A stretch of 34,109 bases of DNA from Ruminococcoides sp052118065 (GCA_052118065.1 JBQKHY010000026.1:1-34109), one strand, 5' to 3'. Shown: positions 16,219 to 25,094, numbered from the stretch's first letter. Translations and numbers: made by a program. Notes: generated by a model not told the origin, from the letters alone.

Positions 16219-16755
16219 TTATGCCATTTGGAAGTCACGAATGTAACTGTCAATAGACTTTCTGATAACTTCCTTTGCATCATCACAACCGTTAATTTCT
16301 GTAACAGTAGTAACCTTATCATTTTCAAGTGTCTTATACACTTGGAAGAAGTGTCTGATTTCTTCAAAATAATGAGTAGGTAGGTCAGAAATATCACTGT
16401 AACCATTGTAGTTAGGGTCATTAACAGGAACTGCAATGATTTTTTCATCATTGTGGTCATCATCAATCATAGTCAGTACACCGATTGGCTTACATTCAAC
16501 TAATGTCATTGGCTGAATTGTCTCGCTACATAGTACAAGTACATCAAGTGGGTCACCGTCATCTGCATATGTACGAGGAATAAAACCATAATTAGCCGGA
16601 TAGTGGGTGGATGTAAATAGCACTCTGTCTAATTTTAGTAATCCTGTTTCTTTGTCTAATTCGTATTTGTTCTTGCCACCCTTAGAAATTTCAATAACTG
16701 CATAAAACTTGTCTGTTGTAATTCTTTTTGGGGAAATATCGTGCCAAATATTCAT
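16219..16755 (-). CDS. ppa: Inorganic pyrophosphatase, family I
   Basis: 178 aa. Hydrolyses pyrophosphate to phosphate in the cytoplasm, pulling biosynthetic reactions forward. It has E22-x-S-K-G-G-K-N-K-Y-E near the N-terminus, H51-Y-P-x-N-Y-G-F-I-P, and the family signature D66-G-D68-P-L-D71-V-L-V, whose aspartates bind metal ions. The length suits the soluble Mg-dependent family I. Monocistronic by its own terminator; divergent from the response-regulator gene. Confidence 0.96.
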   Translation of the reverse strand: MNIWHDISPKRITTDKFYAVIEISKGGKNKYELDKETGLLKLDRVLFTSTHYPANYGFIPRTYADDGDPLDVLVLCSETIQPMTLVECKPIGVLTMIDDDHNDEKIIAVPVNDPNYNGYSDISDLPTHYFEEIRHFFQVYKTLENDKVTTVTEINGCDDAKEVIRKSIDSYIRDFQMA

Positions 16756-16800
16756 TTATTATCATTCCTTTCCTTATTTGATGACTATATTTTATTTTAA

Positions 16801-16842
16801 ATTTTACCTATTGTCAATACGATTTTACCTATTGATAATACT
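16801..16842. promoter_or_regulatory. 22-bp-period direct repeat upstream of the two-component operon
   Basis: ATTTTACCTATTGTCAATAC (16801-16820) and ATTTTACCTATTGATAATAC (16823-16842) differ at two positions and are spaced by two helical turns, the usual geometry of OmpR-family regulator sites. It lies between ppa and the response regulator gene. An additional palindrome TTACAATTTTGTAA is at 16849-16862. Confidence 0.55.
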
Positions 16843-16906
16843 TTTTCTTACAATTTTGTAATAGAAGTATTTTTGCCTATGTGTTATTATTATTTGGGGT
16901 GATTAA

Positions 16907-17584
16907 ATGAATGTTTTTTTACTTGAAGATGATGAGGCTATTGGTATTGGTCTAAAGTATTCTCTTGAAAATGAGGGCTATACTGTAACAATTGCAACCA
17001 GTGTAAAGTCAGCTTTTGAAATTATAAATAAAGAGAAATTTGCATTATATATTCTTGACTTAACATTACCTGATGGTAGTGGTTATGATGTTTGTAAAAA
17101 GATAAAGTCAATCGGCGACTTTCCGGTAATTTTCCTTACTGCTTATGATGATGAAGTTAATGTGGTTATGGGTCTTGAACTTGGTGCTGATGACTATATT
17201 TCTAAACCATTTAGAGTTAAGGAACTTATTGCAAGAATTAAAAGTGTCCTTAGACGATACAATAGGGAAAGTAAAGGTATCATAAAAATTGGAAATATAC
17301 TTATAAATACAAACAAAGCAACAGTTTTCAAGAATAGTCAGGAAGTTATTTTAACTGCTATGGAGTATAAGCTATTCTTAATTTTGCTTAATAATCGTGG
17401 TAATATTCTTTCTCGTAATAAACTGTTGGAATATATTTGGAATGTTGAGGGTGATTTTGTAAATGACAACACTCTTACTGTTTATATTAAAAGATTAAGA
17501 GATAAAATTGAGGATGACCCATCAGCCCCTATGATTATCAAGACAATTCGTGGATTAGGATATGTGATTGAAAATGATAAATAA
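16907..17584 (+). CDS. OmpR/PhoB-family response regulator
   Basis: 225 aa. Receiver domain (about 1-118) with the acidic pair D8-D9, phospho-acceptor D51 in L-D-L-T-L-P-D-G, a conserved Thr in L-T-A-Y and Lys in S-K-P-F. The winged-helix DNA-binding domain (about 128-223) includes L-T-A-M-E-Y-K-L and R-L-R-D-K-I-E-x-D-P. The kinase gene overlaps its 3' end, and an ABC transporter follows. It is likely to bind the 22-bp direct repeat upstream of its own gene, which is inference. Confidence 0.95.
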   Translation: MNVFLLEDDEAIGIGLKYSLENEGYTVTIATSVKSAFEIINKEKFALYILDLTLPDGSGYDVCKKIKSIGDFPVIFLTAYDDEVNVVMGLELGADDYISKPFRVKELIARIKSVLRRYNRESKGIIKIGNILINTNKATVFKNSQEVILTAMEYKLFLILLNNRGNILSRNKLLEYIWNVEGDFVNDNTLTVYIKRLRDKIEDDPSAPMIIKTIRGLGYVIENDK

Positions 17585-18566
17585 AGATATAAAGATTATT
17601 GCTTTAATGGGCTTTTTAGGAACAATAGTTGCAACTGTAGTGACACTATTCTTTAATGTAGTATGTTCTGTAGTTACCTTTTTGTTAGGTGTAATTTTAA
17701 CCTTAACATTTTATATCGTTACCAAAAAAAGATATAAGAAAATTGCTGATTTAAATAATTACCTTTCACTTGTATGTGCCGGTAATTATATGATTGATAT
17801 TAAGGATAATACTGAGGGTGAACTGTCTATCCTAAAGAATAATTTGTACAAGGTTATTGTGTTACTTCGCTCAAAGAATGAACTGCTTGAAAAAGACGAA
17901 ATCTATCTTGCTGATTCTTTAGCCGATATTTCCCATCAGTTAAAAACACCACTAACCTCACTTATGGTTATGGTTGATTTGTTGAAAGATGAAAAGAATA
18001 TTGATAAGCAAAAGGAGTTTATCTCTATAATAGAAATTCAGATTAGCAAGATAAAATGGTTAGTAGAGAATCTCCTTAAACTTTCAAAGTTAGATGCCGG
18101 TACAATTAAGTTTAAGAAAGAAAAAATTGATGTTTTATCGGTAATTACAAAAAGCCTAAGTCCGTTCCTTGTACAAATGGAAATGAAGAATATTTCACTT
18201 GAAACTACTATTAATGACTTTTCCTTTACAGGTGACTTAAACTGGACAAGTGAGGCAGTGGAAAATATTATAAAAAATTGTATTGAACATACTGCCGATA
18301 ATGGAAAGCTGAATATAGAAACAGGTGTAACTAATATTTACAGTTACATAAAAATTACTGACAACGGTTGTGGCATTAAGAAAAAGGATTTGCCACATAT
18401 TTTTGAAAGATTTTATCAAGGAGAAAATTCTTCTAAGGAGAGTGTAGGTATTGGACTTGCACTTGCCAAGACAATTGTTGAAAATCAAGGTGGCACAATT
18501 GATGTTACCAGTGAAGAAAATGTAGGAACAGAATTTATTATTAAATTTAACAAAATGGTTGTGTGA
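17568..18566 (+). CDS. Sensor histidine kinase with short two-TM sensor
   Basis: 332 aa. Two membrane segments (about 9-29 and 32-52) with almost no extracellular loop, then a HAMP-like linker, dimerisation helix with H123 in D-I-S-H-Q-L-K-T-P-L, and the HATPase domain: N-box near 237, G1 D-N-G-C-G-I near 265, F-box F-E-R-F, G2 G-I-G-L-A-L-A. Kinases with so little outside often sense through a partner ABC transporter (intramembrane-sensing type, as in BceS), which suits the operon here. Overlaps the regulator gene by 17 bases. TTG 17568 has AGGA seven bases before it; ATG 17574 is the alternative start. Confidence 0.93.
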   Translation: MKMINKDIKIIALMGFLGTIVATVVTLFFNVVCSVVTFLLGVILTLTFYIVTKKRYKKIADLNNYLSLVCAGNYMIDIKDNTEGELSILKNNLYKVIVLLRSKNELLEKDEIYLADSLADISHQLKTPLTSLMVMVDLLKDEKNIDKQKEFISIIEIQISKIKWLVENLLKLSKLDAGTIKFKKEKIDVLSVITKSLSPFLVQMEMKNISLETTINDFSFTGDLNWTSEAVENIIKNCIEHTADNGKLNIETGVTNIYSYIKITDNGCGIKKKDLPHIFERFYQGENSSKESVGIGLALAKTIVENQGGTIDVTSEENVGTEFIIKFNKMVV

Positions 18567-18642
18567 CGAAATTGTAATATAAAAGTCACCTTAATGTAAG
18601 TTTCCTTTGATATGATATAGTCAAAGTTAGGGAGGAAAATTT

Positions 18643-19326
18643 ATGAACATACTTGAAGTTAAAAATTTATCAAAAATTTACGGAAAAGGTGACACACTTG
18701 TAAAAGCAGTTGATGATGTTTCTTTTACTGTTGAACAAGGTGAGTTTGTTGCAATTATCGGACCATCAGGTTCAGGTAAATCAACTTTGCTACATATAAT
18801 CGGTGGTGTAGATACACCAACAACCGGTAATGTAATTATTGACGGTACTGATATTACAAAGCTAAAGGAAAGTCCTTTGTCAATCTTTAGAAGAAGACAA
18901 ATCGGACTTGTGTATCAGTTCTACAACCTAATACCAATTTTAACAGTTGAAGAAAATTTAACTTTGCCACTATTATTAGATGGCAGAAAGCCTAACAAAG
19001 AACAGATTGATTACTTAGTAAGTAACCTTGGCTTAGGTGACAGACTAAAGCACTTGCCAAACCAGCTTTCAGGTGGTCAACAACAGAGAGTTTCCATCGG
19101 CAGAGCATTGGCTAACAATCCTGCACTTTTACTTGCCGATGAACCTACAGGTAACCTTGACAGTGAAAACAGTAAGGAAATTGTTGCTTTACTTCGCAAG
19201 TTTAACAGAGAGCATAACCAAACAGTAATTATGATTACTCATGACGAAAGAATTGCTCAGTCTGCTGACAGAATTATTGCTATTGAAGATGGTAAGATTG
19301 TTAAGGATGAGGTGAGTAAAGGTTGA
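18643..19326 (+). CDS. ABC transporter ATPase (MacB/LolD/BceA type)
   Basis: 227 aa. Walker A G40-P-S-G-S-G-K-S-T, Q-loop near Q92, signature L142-S-G-G-Q, Walker B L-L-L-A-D-E (162-167) and H-loop I-T-H-D. Typical of the cluster serving FtsX-like permeases in antimicrobial-peptide resistance or lipoprotein/peptide export. GGGAGG precedes the ATG. A 76-bp gap separates it from the kinase gene and may hold its own promoter (TATGAT at about 18611). The permease gene start overlaps its stop by four bases. Confidence 0.95.
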   Translation: MNILEVKNLSKIYGKGDTLVKAVDDVSFTVEQGEFVAIIGPSGSGKSTLLHIIGGVDTPTTGNVIIDGTDITKLKESPLSIFRRRQIGLVYQFYNLIPILTVEENLTLPLLLDGRKPNKEQIDYLVSNLGLGDRLKHLPNQLSGGQQQRVSIGRALANNPALLLADEPTGNLDSENSKEIVALLRKFNREHNQTVIMITHDERIAQSADRIIAIEDGKIVKDEVSKG

Positions 19327-21938
19327 ATATTGTAAGAAAGTTAACTTTGCGTCACCTAAAAGAAAATAAAGGCAGAACAGTTGTCACCATCTTAGGTATC
19401 ATTGTTGCAGTTGCAATGATTACAGCAGTATTTGTTGGTATGTCATCGTTACTTAATGTTACAGGACAAATGATGAAATATGATACAGGTGACTATGAAT
19501 TTCAGGCATATGTAAATGATAGTAGTATTGAAAAACTTAAAAAAGACAGTAGAGTAAAAACAGTTGGTATTGGAGTAAATAGTGAAAATACAAATAACCA
19601 CAGAGAGGTTTGTTCACCGGCAGGACATGATTCTTCTATATATACTACAACTTATGTAGCAGGTGATGAAAACTATTTTAAGCAATTTATTGTTTCTAAA
19701 TATGAGGGGACTTTACCTAAAAACGAAAATGAAATTGCAGTTGATAAGTCTTATTTTGATCTTGTTAACGATGATACTAACAGTGAAATACATTGGAAGG
19801 TCGGAGATAAAGTAAAGCTGGACTATGGCAATTACTATAACAAAAAAGAAGATTACGAAACCAGTATTAATGATGATGGTACAAAATACAGAAAAGCCGG
19901 TTCAAAGTATGTTACAGTAACTGCAATTCTTGACTATAACTCACCAACTCCAATGATTATAACCGGATGGGACAAAAATTGTACTGTTGATATTAAACCG
20001 GTATATGTAAAATTAAAAGAGGTTGGTTTTAATACTCGTAACAAAATTAAAAGTATAGCTAAGGATTGTGGCATTGATAAATATAGCTTTGAATATAACG
20101 GTGAATATATTTTAAGTCAGGGCGACCTTACTTTTATTGACCAATACAAAGATATGATACCTTTGATTGGTGCTATTTTGGCTATAATTATTGTTGCATC
20201 TGTTATGCTGATTTATAACGCTTTTTCAATGTCACTGACAAGCAGAATCAGATACTTAGGAATGTTGGCAAGTGTTGGTGCTACCAGAAAGCAAAAGAGA
20301 AATTCAGTATATTTTGAGGGTGCATTCCTAGGGTTGATTGCAATTCCTTTAGGTATTTTCTTCGGTATTATCGGTATTGATATAACCTTAAATGTAGTTC
20401 TAAACAGACTGATAACTTCCGGTGCATTAGGTTACATAAAGGAAGGTATGATAACTTCTATTTTGTCAGTTCCGGCTTGGAGTATTATTTCAATAATTGT
20501 ATTTAGTATTATTACAATCTTTATTTCAGCATATATTCCGGCTAAAAAGTCATCAAAGATTAGTCCTATTGATGCAATCAGACAGAATGACACAATTAAG
20601 CTAAAGGCAAAAAGTCTAAAGTCATCAAAGTTGATTAGAAAAATCTTCGGTTATGAGGGTGAAATTGCCAACAAAAACCTAAAGAGAAATGGTAAAAAAT
20701 CAAGACTGATTATTATTTCACTTACTATTTCTATTGTGCTATTCATTACAGTAAACTACTTCTGTAGTATGTTTACAACTCAAGTAGATGGATTGAAAAA
20801 AGAATCTTATCAGGTAGAGGCAGCACTGCCATATAATGAAGCTGAAAAGTTTAATGAAGAAATTGCTAAGGATAATAATATTAAAGATAAATTCTTGCTT
20901 ACATCCTATAGTATTGTACAAATGGCAGAAAACAAGGACAAATATCTTGATTATATGAATTTTCAGTACAAAAGGAAATACAAAGAAAGTATTTGTATGA
21001 TGGTACACCTTGTTGAGGATGATACCTTTAATAAGATTTGTAAGGATAATAATATTGATAAAAGCAAGTATTATGGCAAAAAATTATTAACACTTGCAGT
21101 TAACAGTGTTGGTGATAAGTCATCAGAAGACCCTGTATTTAAAGATAGTATCAAGAACTACGGTTTATATTGTGACCAATCGGATTTATTTGCCGGTGGT
21201 TTTATTGACGATTCTATTTATGAAGATAACTATAAACTGGAAGGTCATATTTTATCAAAAGAAAACAATATTCATATTGGTGACTTTATTAAGTATGATG
21301 AGAATGACCCACTGTTCACTATGGATGATAACAGTGAAATCACTATGTTTGCACCAATGAGTGAATACTTAAAGGTTACAAATAATAAGCCAAGTGATAT
21401 GACTGTAACCTATGGTTATGTTACTGATGACAGTAAAAAATTAGTTAAAACACTTGAGGATATTTCAGATAATTACGGTGTAAAATATATAAGTAATATT
21501 GAGATGCAACAACAGACAACTGATTCTGTTAAGTTTACTATTCAGGTGTTCCTATATGGCTTTATTACACTGATTACTTTGATTACACTGTTTAACATTA
21601 TTAACACAATTTCTACAGGTACTGTAATGAGAAAAAGAGAATTTGCAATGCTTCGTTCAGTAGGTGTTTCCAAGAAAGGCTTTTACAAGATTGTCTGTCT
21701 GGAAAGTTTGTTATATGGCATTAAGGCTTTGATTATTGGTTTACCACTTAGCTTACTAATTAGCTACGGTATGCATATTTCTATAGGTGAAGCAGGTTAT
21801 CCTTTCAGACCTGATATTATGATTTACCTAATTGTAGTTGTTGCAGTGTTCTTAATTGTAGGACTTACAATGTTCTATGCAGTTAATAAAATCAAGAAAG
21901 GCTCAATTATTGATGCTCTAAAGGAAGATATAGATTAA
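19323..21938 (+). CDS. FtsX-like ABC transporter permease (871 aa)
   Basis: Two FtsX-type units. TM1 about 17-40 is followed by a ~230-residue external domain, TM2-4 at about 277-300, 327-357 and 380-405. TM5 near 461-480 is followed by a second ~260-residue external domain, and TM6-8 at about 740-765, 795-818 and 835-860. With eight membrane segments and two large outside domains it resembles YknZ/SalY/MacB-like permeases more than the ten-TM BceB. The start is TTG in the TTGA overlap with the ATPase stop; GAGGTGA lies upstream. It probably exports or removes a peptide at the membrane under control of the upstream two-component system. Confidence 0.9.
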   Translation: MNIVRKLTLRHLKENKGRTVVTILGIIVAVAMITAVFVGMSSLLNVTGQMMKYDTGDYEFQAYVNDSSIEKLKKDSRVKTVGIGVNSENTNNHREVCSPAGHDSSIYTTTYVAGDENYFKQFIVSKYEGTLPKNENEIAVDKSYFDLVNDDTNSEIHWKVGDKVKLDYGNYYNKKEDYETSINDDGTKYRKAGSKYVTVTAILDYNSPTPMIITGWDKNCTVDIKPVYVKLKEVGFNTRNKIKSIAKDCGIDKYSFEYNGEYILSQGDLTFIDQYKDMIPLIGAILAIIIVASVMLIYNAFSMSLTSRIRYLGMLASVGATRKQKRNSVYFEGAFLGLIAIPLGIFFGIIGIDITLNVVLNRLITSGALGYIKEGMITSILSVPAWSIISIIVFSIITIFISAYIPAKKSSKISPIDAIRQNDTIKLKAKSLKSSKLIRKIFGYEGEIANKNLKRNGKKSRLIIISLTISIVLFITVNYFCSMFTTQVDGLKKESYQVEAALPYNEAEKFNEEIAKDNNIKDKFLLTSYSIVQMAENKDKYLDYMNFQYKRKYKESICMMVHLVEDDTFNKICKDNNIDKSKYYGKKLLTLAVNSVGDKSSEDPVFKDSIKNYGLYCDQSDLFAGGFIDDSIYEDNYKLEGHILSKENNIHIGDFIKYDENDPLFTMDDNSEITMFAPMSEYLKVTNNKPSDMTVTYGYVTDDSKKLVKTLEDISDNYGVKYISNIEMQQQTTDSVKFTIQVFLYGFITLITLITLFNIINTISTGTVMRKREFAMLRSVGVSKKGFYKIVCLESLLYGIKALIIGLPLSLLISYGMHISIGEAGYPFRPDIMIYLIVVVAVFLIVGLTMFYAVNKIKKGSIIDALKEDID

Positions 21939-22014
21939 TTTTTATAAATGAAAATCTAGATTTTTTAATGCTATTGTGCTAATTAAAAATTATTCAGGCA
22001 TTTAAAATTAAACC

Positions 22015-22226
22015 GATATTAATTAAAATTTAATTGGCTTAAAAATTAAATTTGCATAAAAATAAAATTAGCATAAACATAATTAATTAAGCATTAAAAA
22101 TTAAATTAACTTAAGAAAAATTAACTATGCATAAAAGTTAAACTGCTTAAACAGTATTAAATTGGCATAAAAATAAACTAGCCTAAACAGAATTGAATTA
22201 GCGTATAGAAAATTAAATTAGCTTAC
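22015..22226 (+). repeat. Degenerate AT-rich tandem array, about 11 units of 17-23 bp
   Basis: Units read roughly AATTAAATTAGCATAAA with shifts and substitutions. The array lies between the permease stop and its terminator, with no open frame. Units are too decayed and unspaced for CRISPR. Confidence 0.6.
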
Positions 22227-22263
22227 AACAATTGATTTGTTTCATTATTCCCAAATCCCAAAA

Positions 22264-22299
22264 ACACCCTATGGTATTCTTTTACCATAGGGTGTCGCC
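22264..22299 (+). terminator. Terminator of the ABC permease operon
   Basis: Perfect 13-bp stem ACACCCTATGGTA/TACCATAGGGTGT, then CGCCTTTTG; strong stem with a modest T-run, 325 bp after the stop. Confidence 0.8.
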
Positions 22300-22449
22300 T
22301 TTTGTGTATGTTGTTTTTTGATTTTGATTTTTATAATTTAGTTTTTTAATTTTTATTGTGCTAATCTAAAAACAATTCAACAAATTAGGGTTTGTAGTGC
22401 TATTAAATAGTATCTTCTATTGTGGAATTGTAAATGAATTTACAATTCC

Positions 22450-22692
22450 AACCACTCCTTCCGTCTTTGCATACGCAAAGCCACCAGCCTCTGCATAAGT
22501 TCGCAAAGCCAAATATAAAATTTGGATGCTCACTTATCCCTCAGCGAGGGAGGCAACAAAGTATGTACAATTTTGAAAATATGTACATACTTATTGATTT
22601 GTAGAAACTGTATCTGGCCCCTCAGACGAGGGAGCTGTCATTCGTGAATTGCAAAGCAATTCACCTTTTAAAGAATGACTGAAGGAGTGGTT
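22450..22692 (+). repeat. MITE-1 copy d, both TIRs intact
   Basis: AACCACTCCTTC (22450-22461) and its inverse GAAGGAGTGGTT (22681-22692). Type II inner stems GTCATTC/GAATGAC and GTGAATTG/CAATTCAC. Preceded by a GGAATTGTAAAT palindrome and followed by palindrome GATATTTTAAA/TTTAAAATATC (22693-22718). The inner hairpin AAGTATGTACA/TGTACATACTT is present. It holds no gene. Confidence 0.9.
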
Positions 22693-22774
22693 GATATTTT
22701 AAACTTGTTTAAAATATCATCATAGAAGAAACTTTCCTTTATTTCTAACTATAAAATACAATGAACATTATGAG

Positions 22775-22937
22775 TTACAGTTGTAGGGTCCACCATTGGT
22801 GGACCGAGCAAATCAGCCTTTTTATTGGCATTTTGCCCTATGTAGCAAGTTATAATTTCTAGTTTCTACATAGGACAAAATTGTATAAAACATTTTACTA
22901 TTAAACGGGCGAACAATGTTCGCCCCTACAACTGTAA
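22775..22937 (+). repeat. 163-bp TTACAGTTGTAGGG element, copy 1
   Basis: Terminal inverted repeats TTACAGTTGTAGGG and CCCTACAACTGTAA. Inside are palindrome GGTCCACCATTGGTGGACC, stem CCTATGTAG/CTACATAGG (22837-22874) and palindrome GGGCGAACAATGTTCGCCC. Copies 2 and 3 are at 23388 and 25177 in the same context. Confidence 0.88.
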
Positions 22938-23108
22938 GCCAAAATTTTGTTGTTATTTTGTCCTATGTAGTTACTCTAAATTTGTACATATTCGCCAGTC
23001 GCCCTTGTGTAAAGGGATAAGTGAGCATCCAAATTTGGGTTTGTGGAGTTGTTTATGTAATGTAGGTTAATTAGATATCAACCGATTAACTCATTTAATT
23101 TATAGTTT

Positions 23109-23305
23109 TATCCCTCCTTCAGTCGATTTATAAAAGGTAAATTGCCGTACCGTCAATTTACAATCGACAGCTCCCTCGTCTGAGGGAGCCAGATACAGTT
23201 TCTACAAATCAATAAGTATGTACATATTTTCAAAATTGTACATACTTTGTTGCCTCCCTCGCTGAGGGAGGTGGCTTTGCGTATGCAAAGACGGAAGGAG
23301 TGGTT
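23109..23305 (-). repeat. MITE-1 copy c, inverted orientation
   Basis: Type I inner stems, read on the minus strand. Its right-hand boundary GAAGGAGTGGTT (23294-23305) is followed by the same GATATTTTAAA palindrome and 163-bp element context as copies d and e, although the element body is flipped. The left flank (from 23035) matches the right flank of copy a. Confidence 0.88.
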
Positions 23306-23387
23306 GATATTTTAAACTTGTTTAAAATATCATCATAGAAGAAACTTTCCTTTATTTCTAACTACAAAATACAATGAACATTATGAG

Positions 23388-23551
23388 TTACAGTTGTAGG
23401 GGACATCATTGATGTCCCGTTACAAACTAGCCTTTATATAGGTACTTTGCCCTATGTAGTAAGTTATAATTTCTGGTTTCTACATAGGACAAAATTGTAT
23501 AAAACATTTTGCTATTAAACGGGCGAACGATGTTCGCCCCTACAACTGTAA
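23388..23551 (+). repeat. TTACAGTTGTAGGG element, copy 2
   Basis: Same ends and inner stem as copy 1, but the first palindrome is GGGACATCATTGATGTCCC. The second is the GCGAAC type with centre CGATG. Confidence 0.88.
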
Positions 23552-23633
23552 GCCTATAGTTTGTTGTTATTTTGTCCTATGTAGTTACCTTGAATTTGTA
23601 CATATTCGCCAGTCGCCCTTGTGTAAAGGGAGA

Positions 23634-23651
23634 TGTCAGCGATAGCTGACA
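23634..23651. repeat. Hairpin in a CGCCCTTGTGTAAAGGG repeat
   Basis: TGTCAGC-gata-GCTGACA lies just after TTCGCCAGTCGCCCTTGTG (also at about 22991). The two copies share the left part and then diverge. Confidence 0.6.
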
Positions 23652-23786
23652 GAGGGATTGTTTAGTAGATAGTGTTCTCTAGATAAAATGTGTACGATTA
23701 GATAAAAGTTATCTATAAATATAGGAACGAACAGTGTTCGTTCCCTACATCATATATCGAATAAATCTTATATAATCTAAAGTGCC

Positions 23787-23895
23787 TACCAAAACAATCC
23801 TTCCACCACTTCGTGGTCCCCCTTCCTTTACACAAGGAAGGCTGGATGGTTTTTACTAATTCTAAATATCTACCACAAAACAAGGTCTGTTCTAA
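23787..23895 (-). repeat. CCTTGTGTAAAGG / ACCACGAAGTGGT repeat, reverse copy
   Basis: The reverse complement matches 33945-34075 over about 110-130 bp, including CTTGTTTTGTGGTAG, CCTTGTGTAAAGG, the small hairpin ACCAC-gaa-GTGGT and GGATTGTTTTGGTAGGC. Short peptides encoded here are by-products of the repeat. Confidence 0.85.
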
Positions 23896-23968
23896 CTCCA
23901 CAAACTCTAATTTATGAAATTGTCATTTACCCACAGACAAAATTGAAAAAATAAAAATACAAAAGAAA

Positions 23969-23990
23969 AGACCTAACTTATGTTAGGTCT
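23969..23990 (-). terminator. Terminator of the TetR gene
   Basis: Stem AGACCTAAC/GTTAGGTCT, on the minus strand followed by TTTTCTTTTG, 11 bp past the stop. Confidence 0.88.
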
Positions 23991-24000
23991 GATTTAAGAA

Positions 24001-24627
24001 TTAATCTTCTCTATATTCTTTTTTTAGGCAACCGTTTTTGATGATTTTTAGCTTTTTGTTTAAAATCTTAATAGCCTCGTCGGTATCTATATCCATAAAC
24101 AAAACATCAAAAATTGCATTCTTAGAAACAGACATTAGCATTTCAAATAGAATTCTAATATCTTCCGGTGAATTATCAAAAGAAAATTTCCTTGTGTCTA
24201 TATTAGGTATAAGTTCATTAAAGTAGGTGATAGACCTTTCACAAATTCTATCAAGAATAGACTTTGCGTTTACAGATACACCGGGTACAAACTTCTGCAT
24301 TTGGCTTTTTGCTTTAGGTTGGCTAACTTTGGTGAAATGCTGGGACATAACCTCTTCCATTGTAGCGAAAAGGTCGCCCTTGTATTTAACAAGAGTATTT
24401 GTAAAACATTCCTTGATACTGTCCATTATTCTGTCAGCAAAAATATCGTAAAGGTCACCCTTATCATCAAAATATTGATAGAAACTGCCCCTGGAAATAT
24501 TTGCCTCTTTAATAATACTGTTGATGCTTATTTTATCAAGTGGTACTCTGTCAAATTCTGCTTTAATGGCTTGGTAAATTCGTTCCCTTTTTGTTTCAGG
24601 TAGATTGTAAAATGTCTGCTTAATCAT
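24001..24627 (-). CDS. TetR/AcrR-family transcriptional repressor
   Basis: 208 aa. The N-terminal TetR DNA-binding domain has the recognition segment I-S-R-G-S-F-Y-Q-Y-F-x-D-K near residues 45-58. The C-terminal ligand domain (about 75-200) is not assignable. GGAGAT precedes the ATG. It stands alone: no transporter or enzyme gene is next to it and both sides are filled by repeats. The operator at 24663-24679 just downstream of its -10 implies autorepression; other targets must lie outside the window. Confidence 0.92.
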   Translation of the reverse strand: MIKQTFYNLPETKRERIYQAIKAEFDRVPLDKISINSIIKEANISRGSFYQYFDDKGDLYDIFADRIMDSIKECFTNTLVKYKGDLFATMEEVMSQHFTKVSQPKAKSQMQKFVPGVSVNAKSILDRICERSITYFNELIPNIDTRKFSFDNSPEDIRILFEMLMSVSKNAIFDVLFMDIDTDEAIKILNKKLKIIKNGCLKKEYRED

Positions 24628-24662
24628 AATTTCTTATCTCCTTTAAAAAGCACCGCAACTTA

Positions 24663-24679
24663 TATGACATCCTGTCATA
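24663..24679. promoter_or_regulatory. TetR operator palindrome
   Basis: TATGACA-tcc-TGTCATA, perfect 7-bp arms, placed immediately downstream of the -10 box of the tetR promoter. Confidence 0.8.
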
Positions 24680-24708
24680 ATAATACTATTTCCATTTAAA
24701 AATGTCAA
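24680..24708 (-). promoter_or_regulatory. tetR promoter
   Basis: On the minus strand TTGACA (24708-24703), 17 bp, TATTAT (24685-24680). Confidence 0.82.
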
Positions 24709-24901
24709 GAAAAATGTTTATATATAAAAGTACTTGTGAAAAATTATTTACACATTAACTAATTTAGCAAAGTAAAATTAGTTCAATAAATTAGGGTTTT
24801 TCAATTTTGATTGTGAGTAAAGATTAGTTCGATAAATTAGGGTTTGTAGTGCTATTTGATAGTTTCAACTAATATGGAATTGTAAATGAATTTACAATTC
24901 C
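24709..24901. repeat. Short intergenic motifs upstream of MITE-1 copy e
   Basis: TAAATTAGGGTTT occurs twice (about 24786 and 24835) around a TTTTGATTGTGAGTAAAG copy at 24811. A GGAATTGTAAAT-gaa-TTTACAATTCC-like palindrome at 24876-24901 ends the region. No gene is seen. Confidence 0.65.
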
Positions 24902-25094
24902 AATCACTCCTTCCGTCTTTGCATACGCAAAGCCACCTCCCTCAGCGAGGGAGGCAACAAAGTATATACAATTTTGAAAATATGTACATACTTATTGATT
25001 TGTAGAAACTGTATCTGGCTCCCTCAGACGAGGGAGCTGTCATTCGTGAATTGCAAAGCAATTCACCTTTTAAAGAATGACTGAAGGAGTGGTT
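24902..25094 (+). repeat. MITE-1 copy e, short form
   Basis: AATCACTCCTTC (24902-24913) and GAAGGAGTGGTT (25083-25094). Type II stems as in copy d. A ~50-bp segment present in copies b and d (CTGCATAAGTTCGC...) is missing. Confidence 0.88.

Noticed and set aside
22015..22226. Possible CRISPR array or origin iterons
   Set aside because: Units are degenerate with no distinct spacers, no cas genes are nearby and no dnaA-type boxes or replication genes were seen.
23713..23901. Small frame encoding a KGRGTTKWWKDCFGRH-like peptide
   Set aside because: The same peptide arises at 33886-34068 because both are the same intergenic repeat. No ribosome site, and conservation is that of the DNA hairpins.
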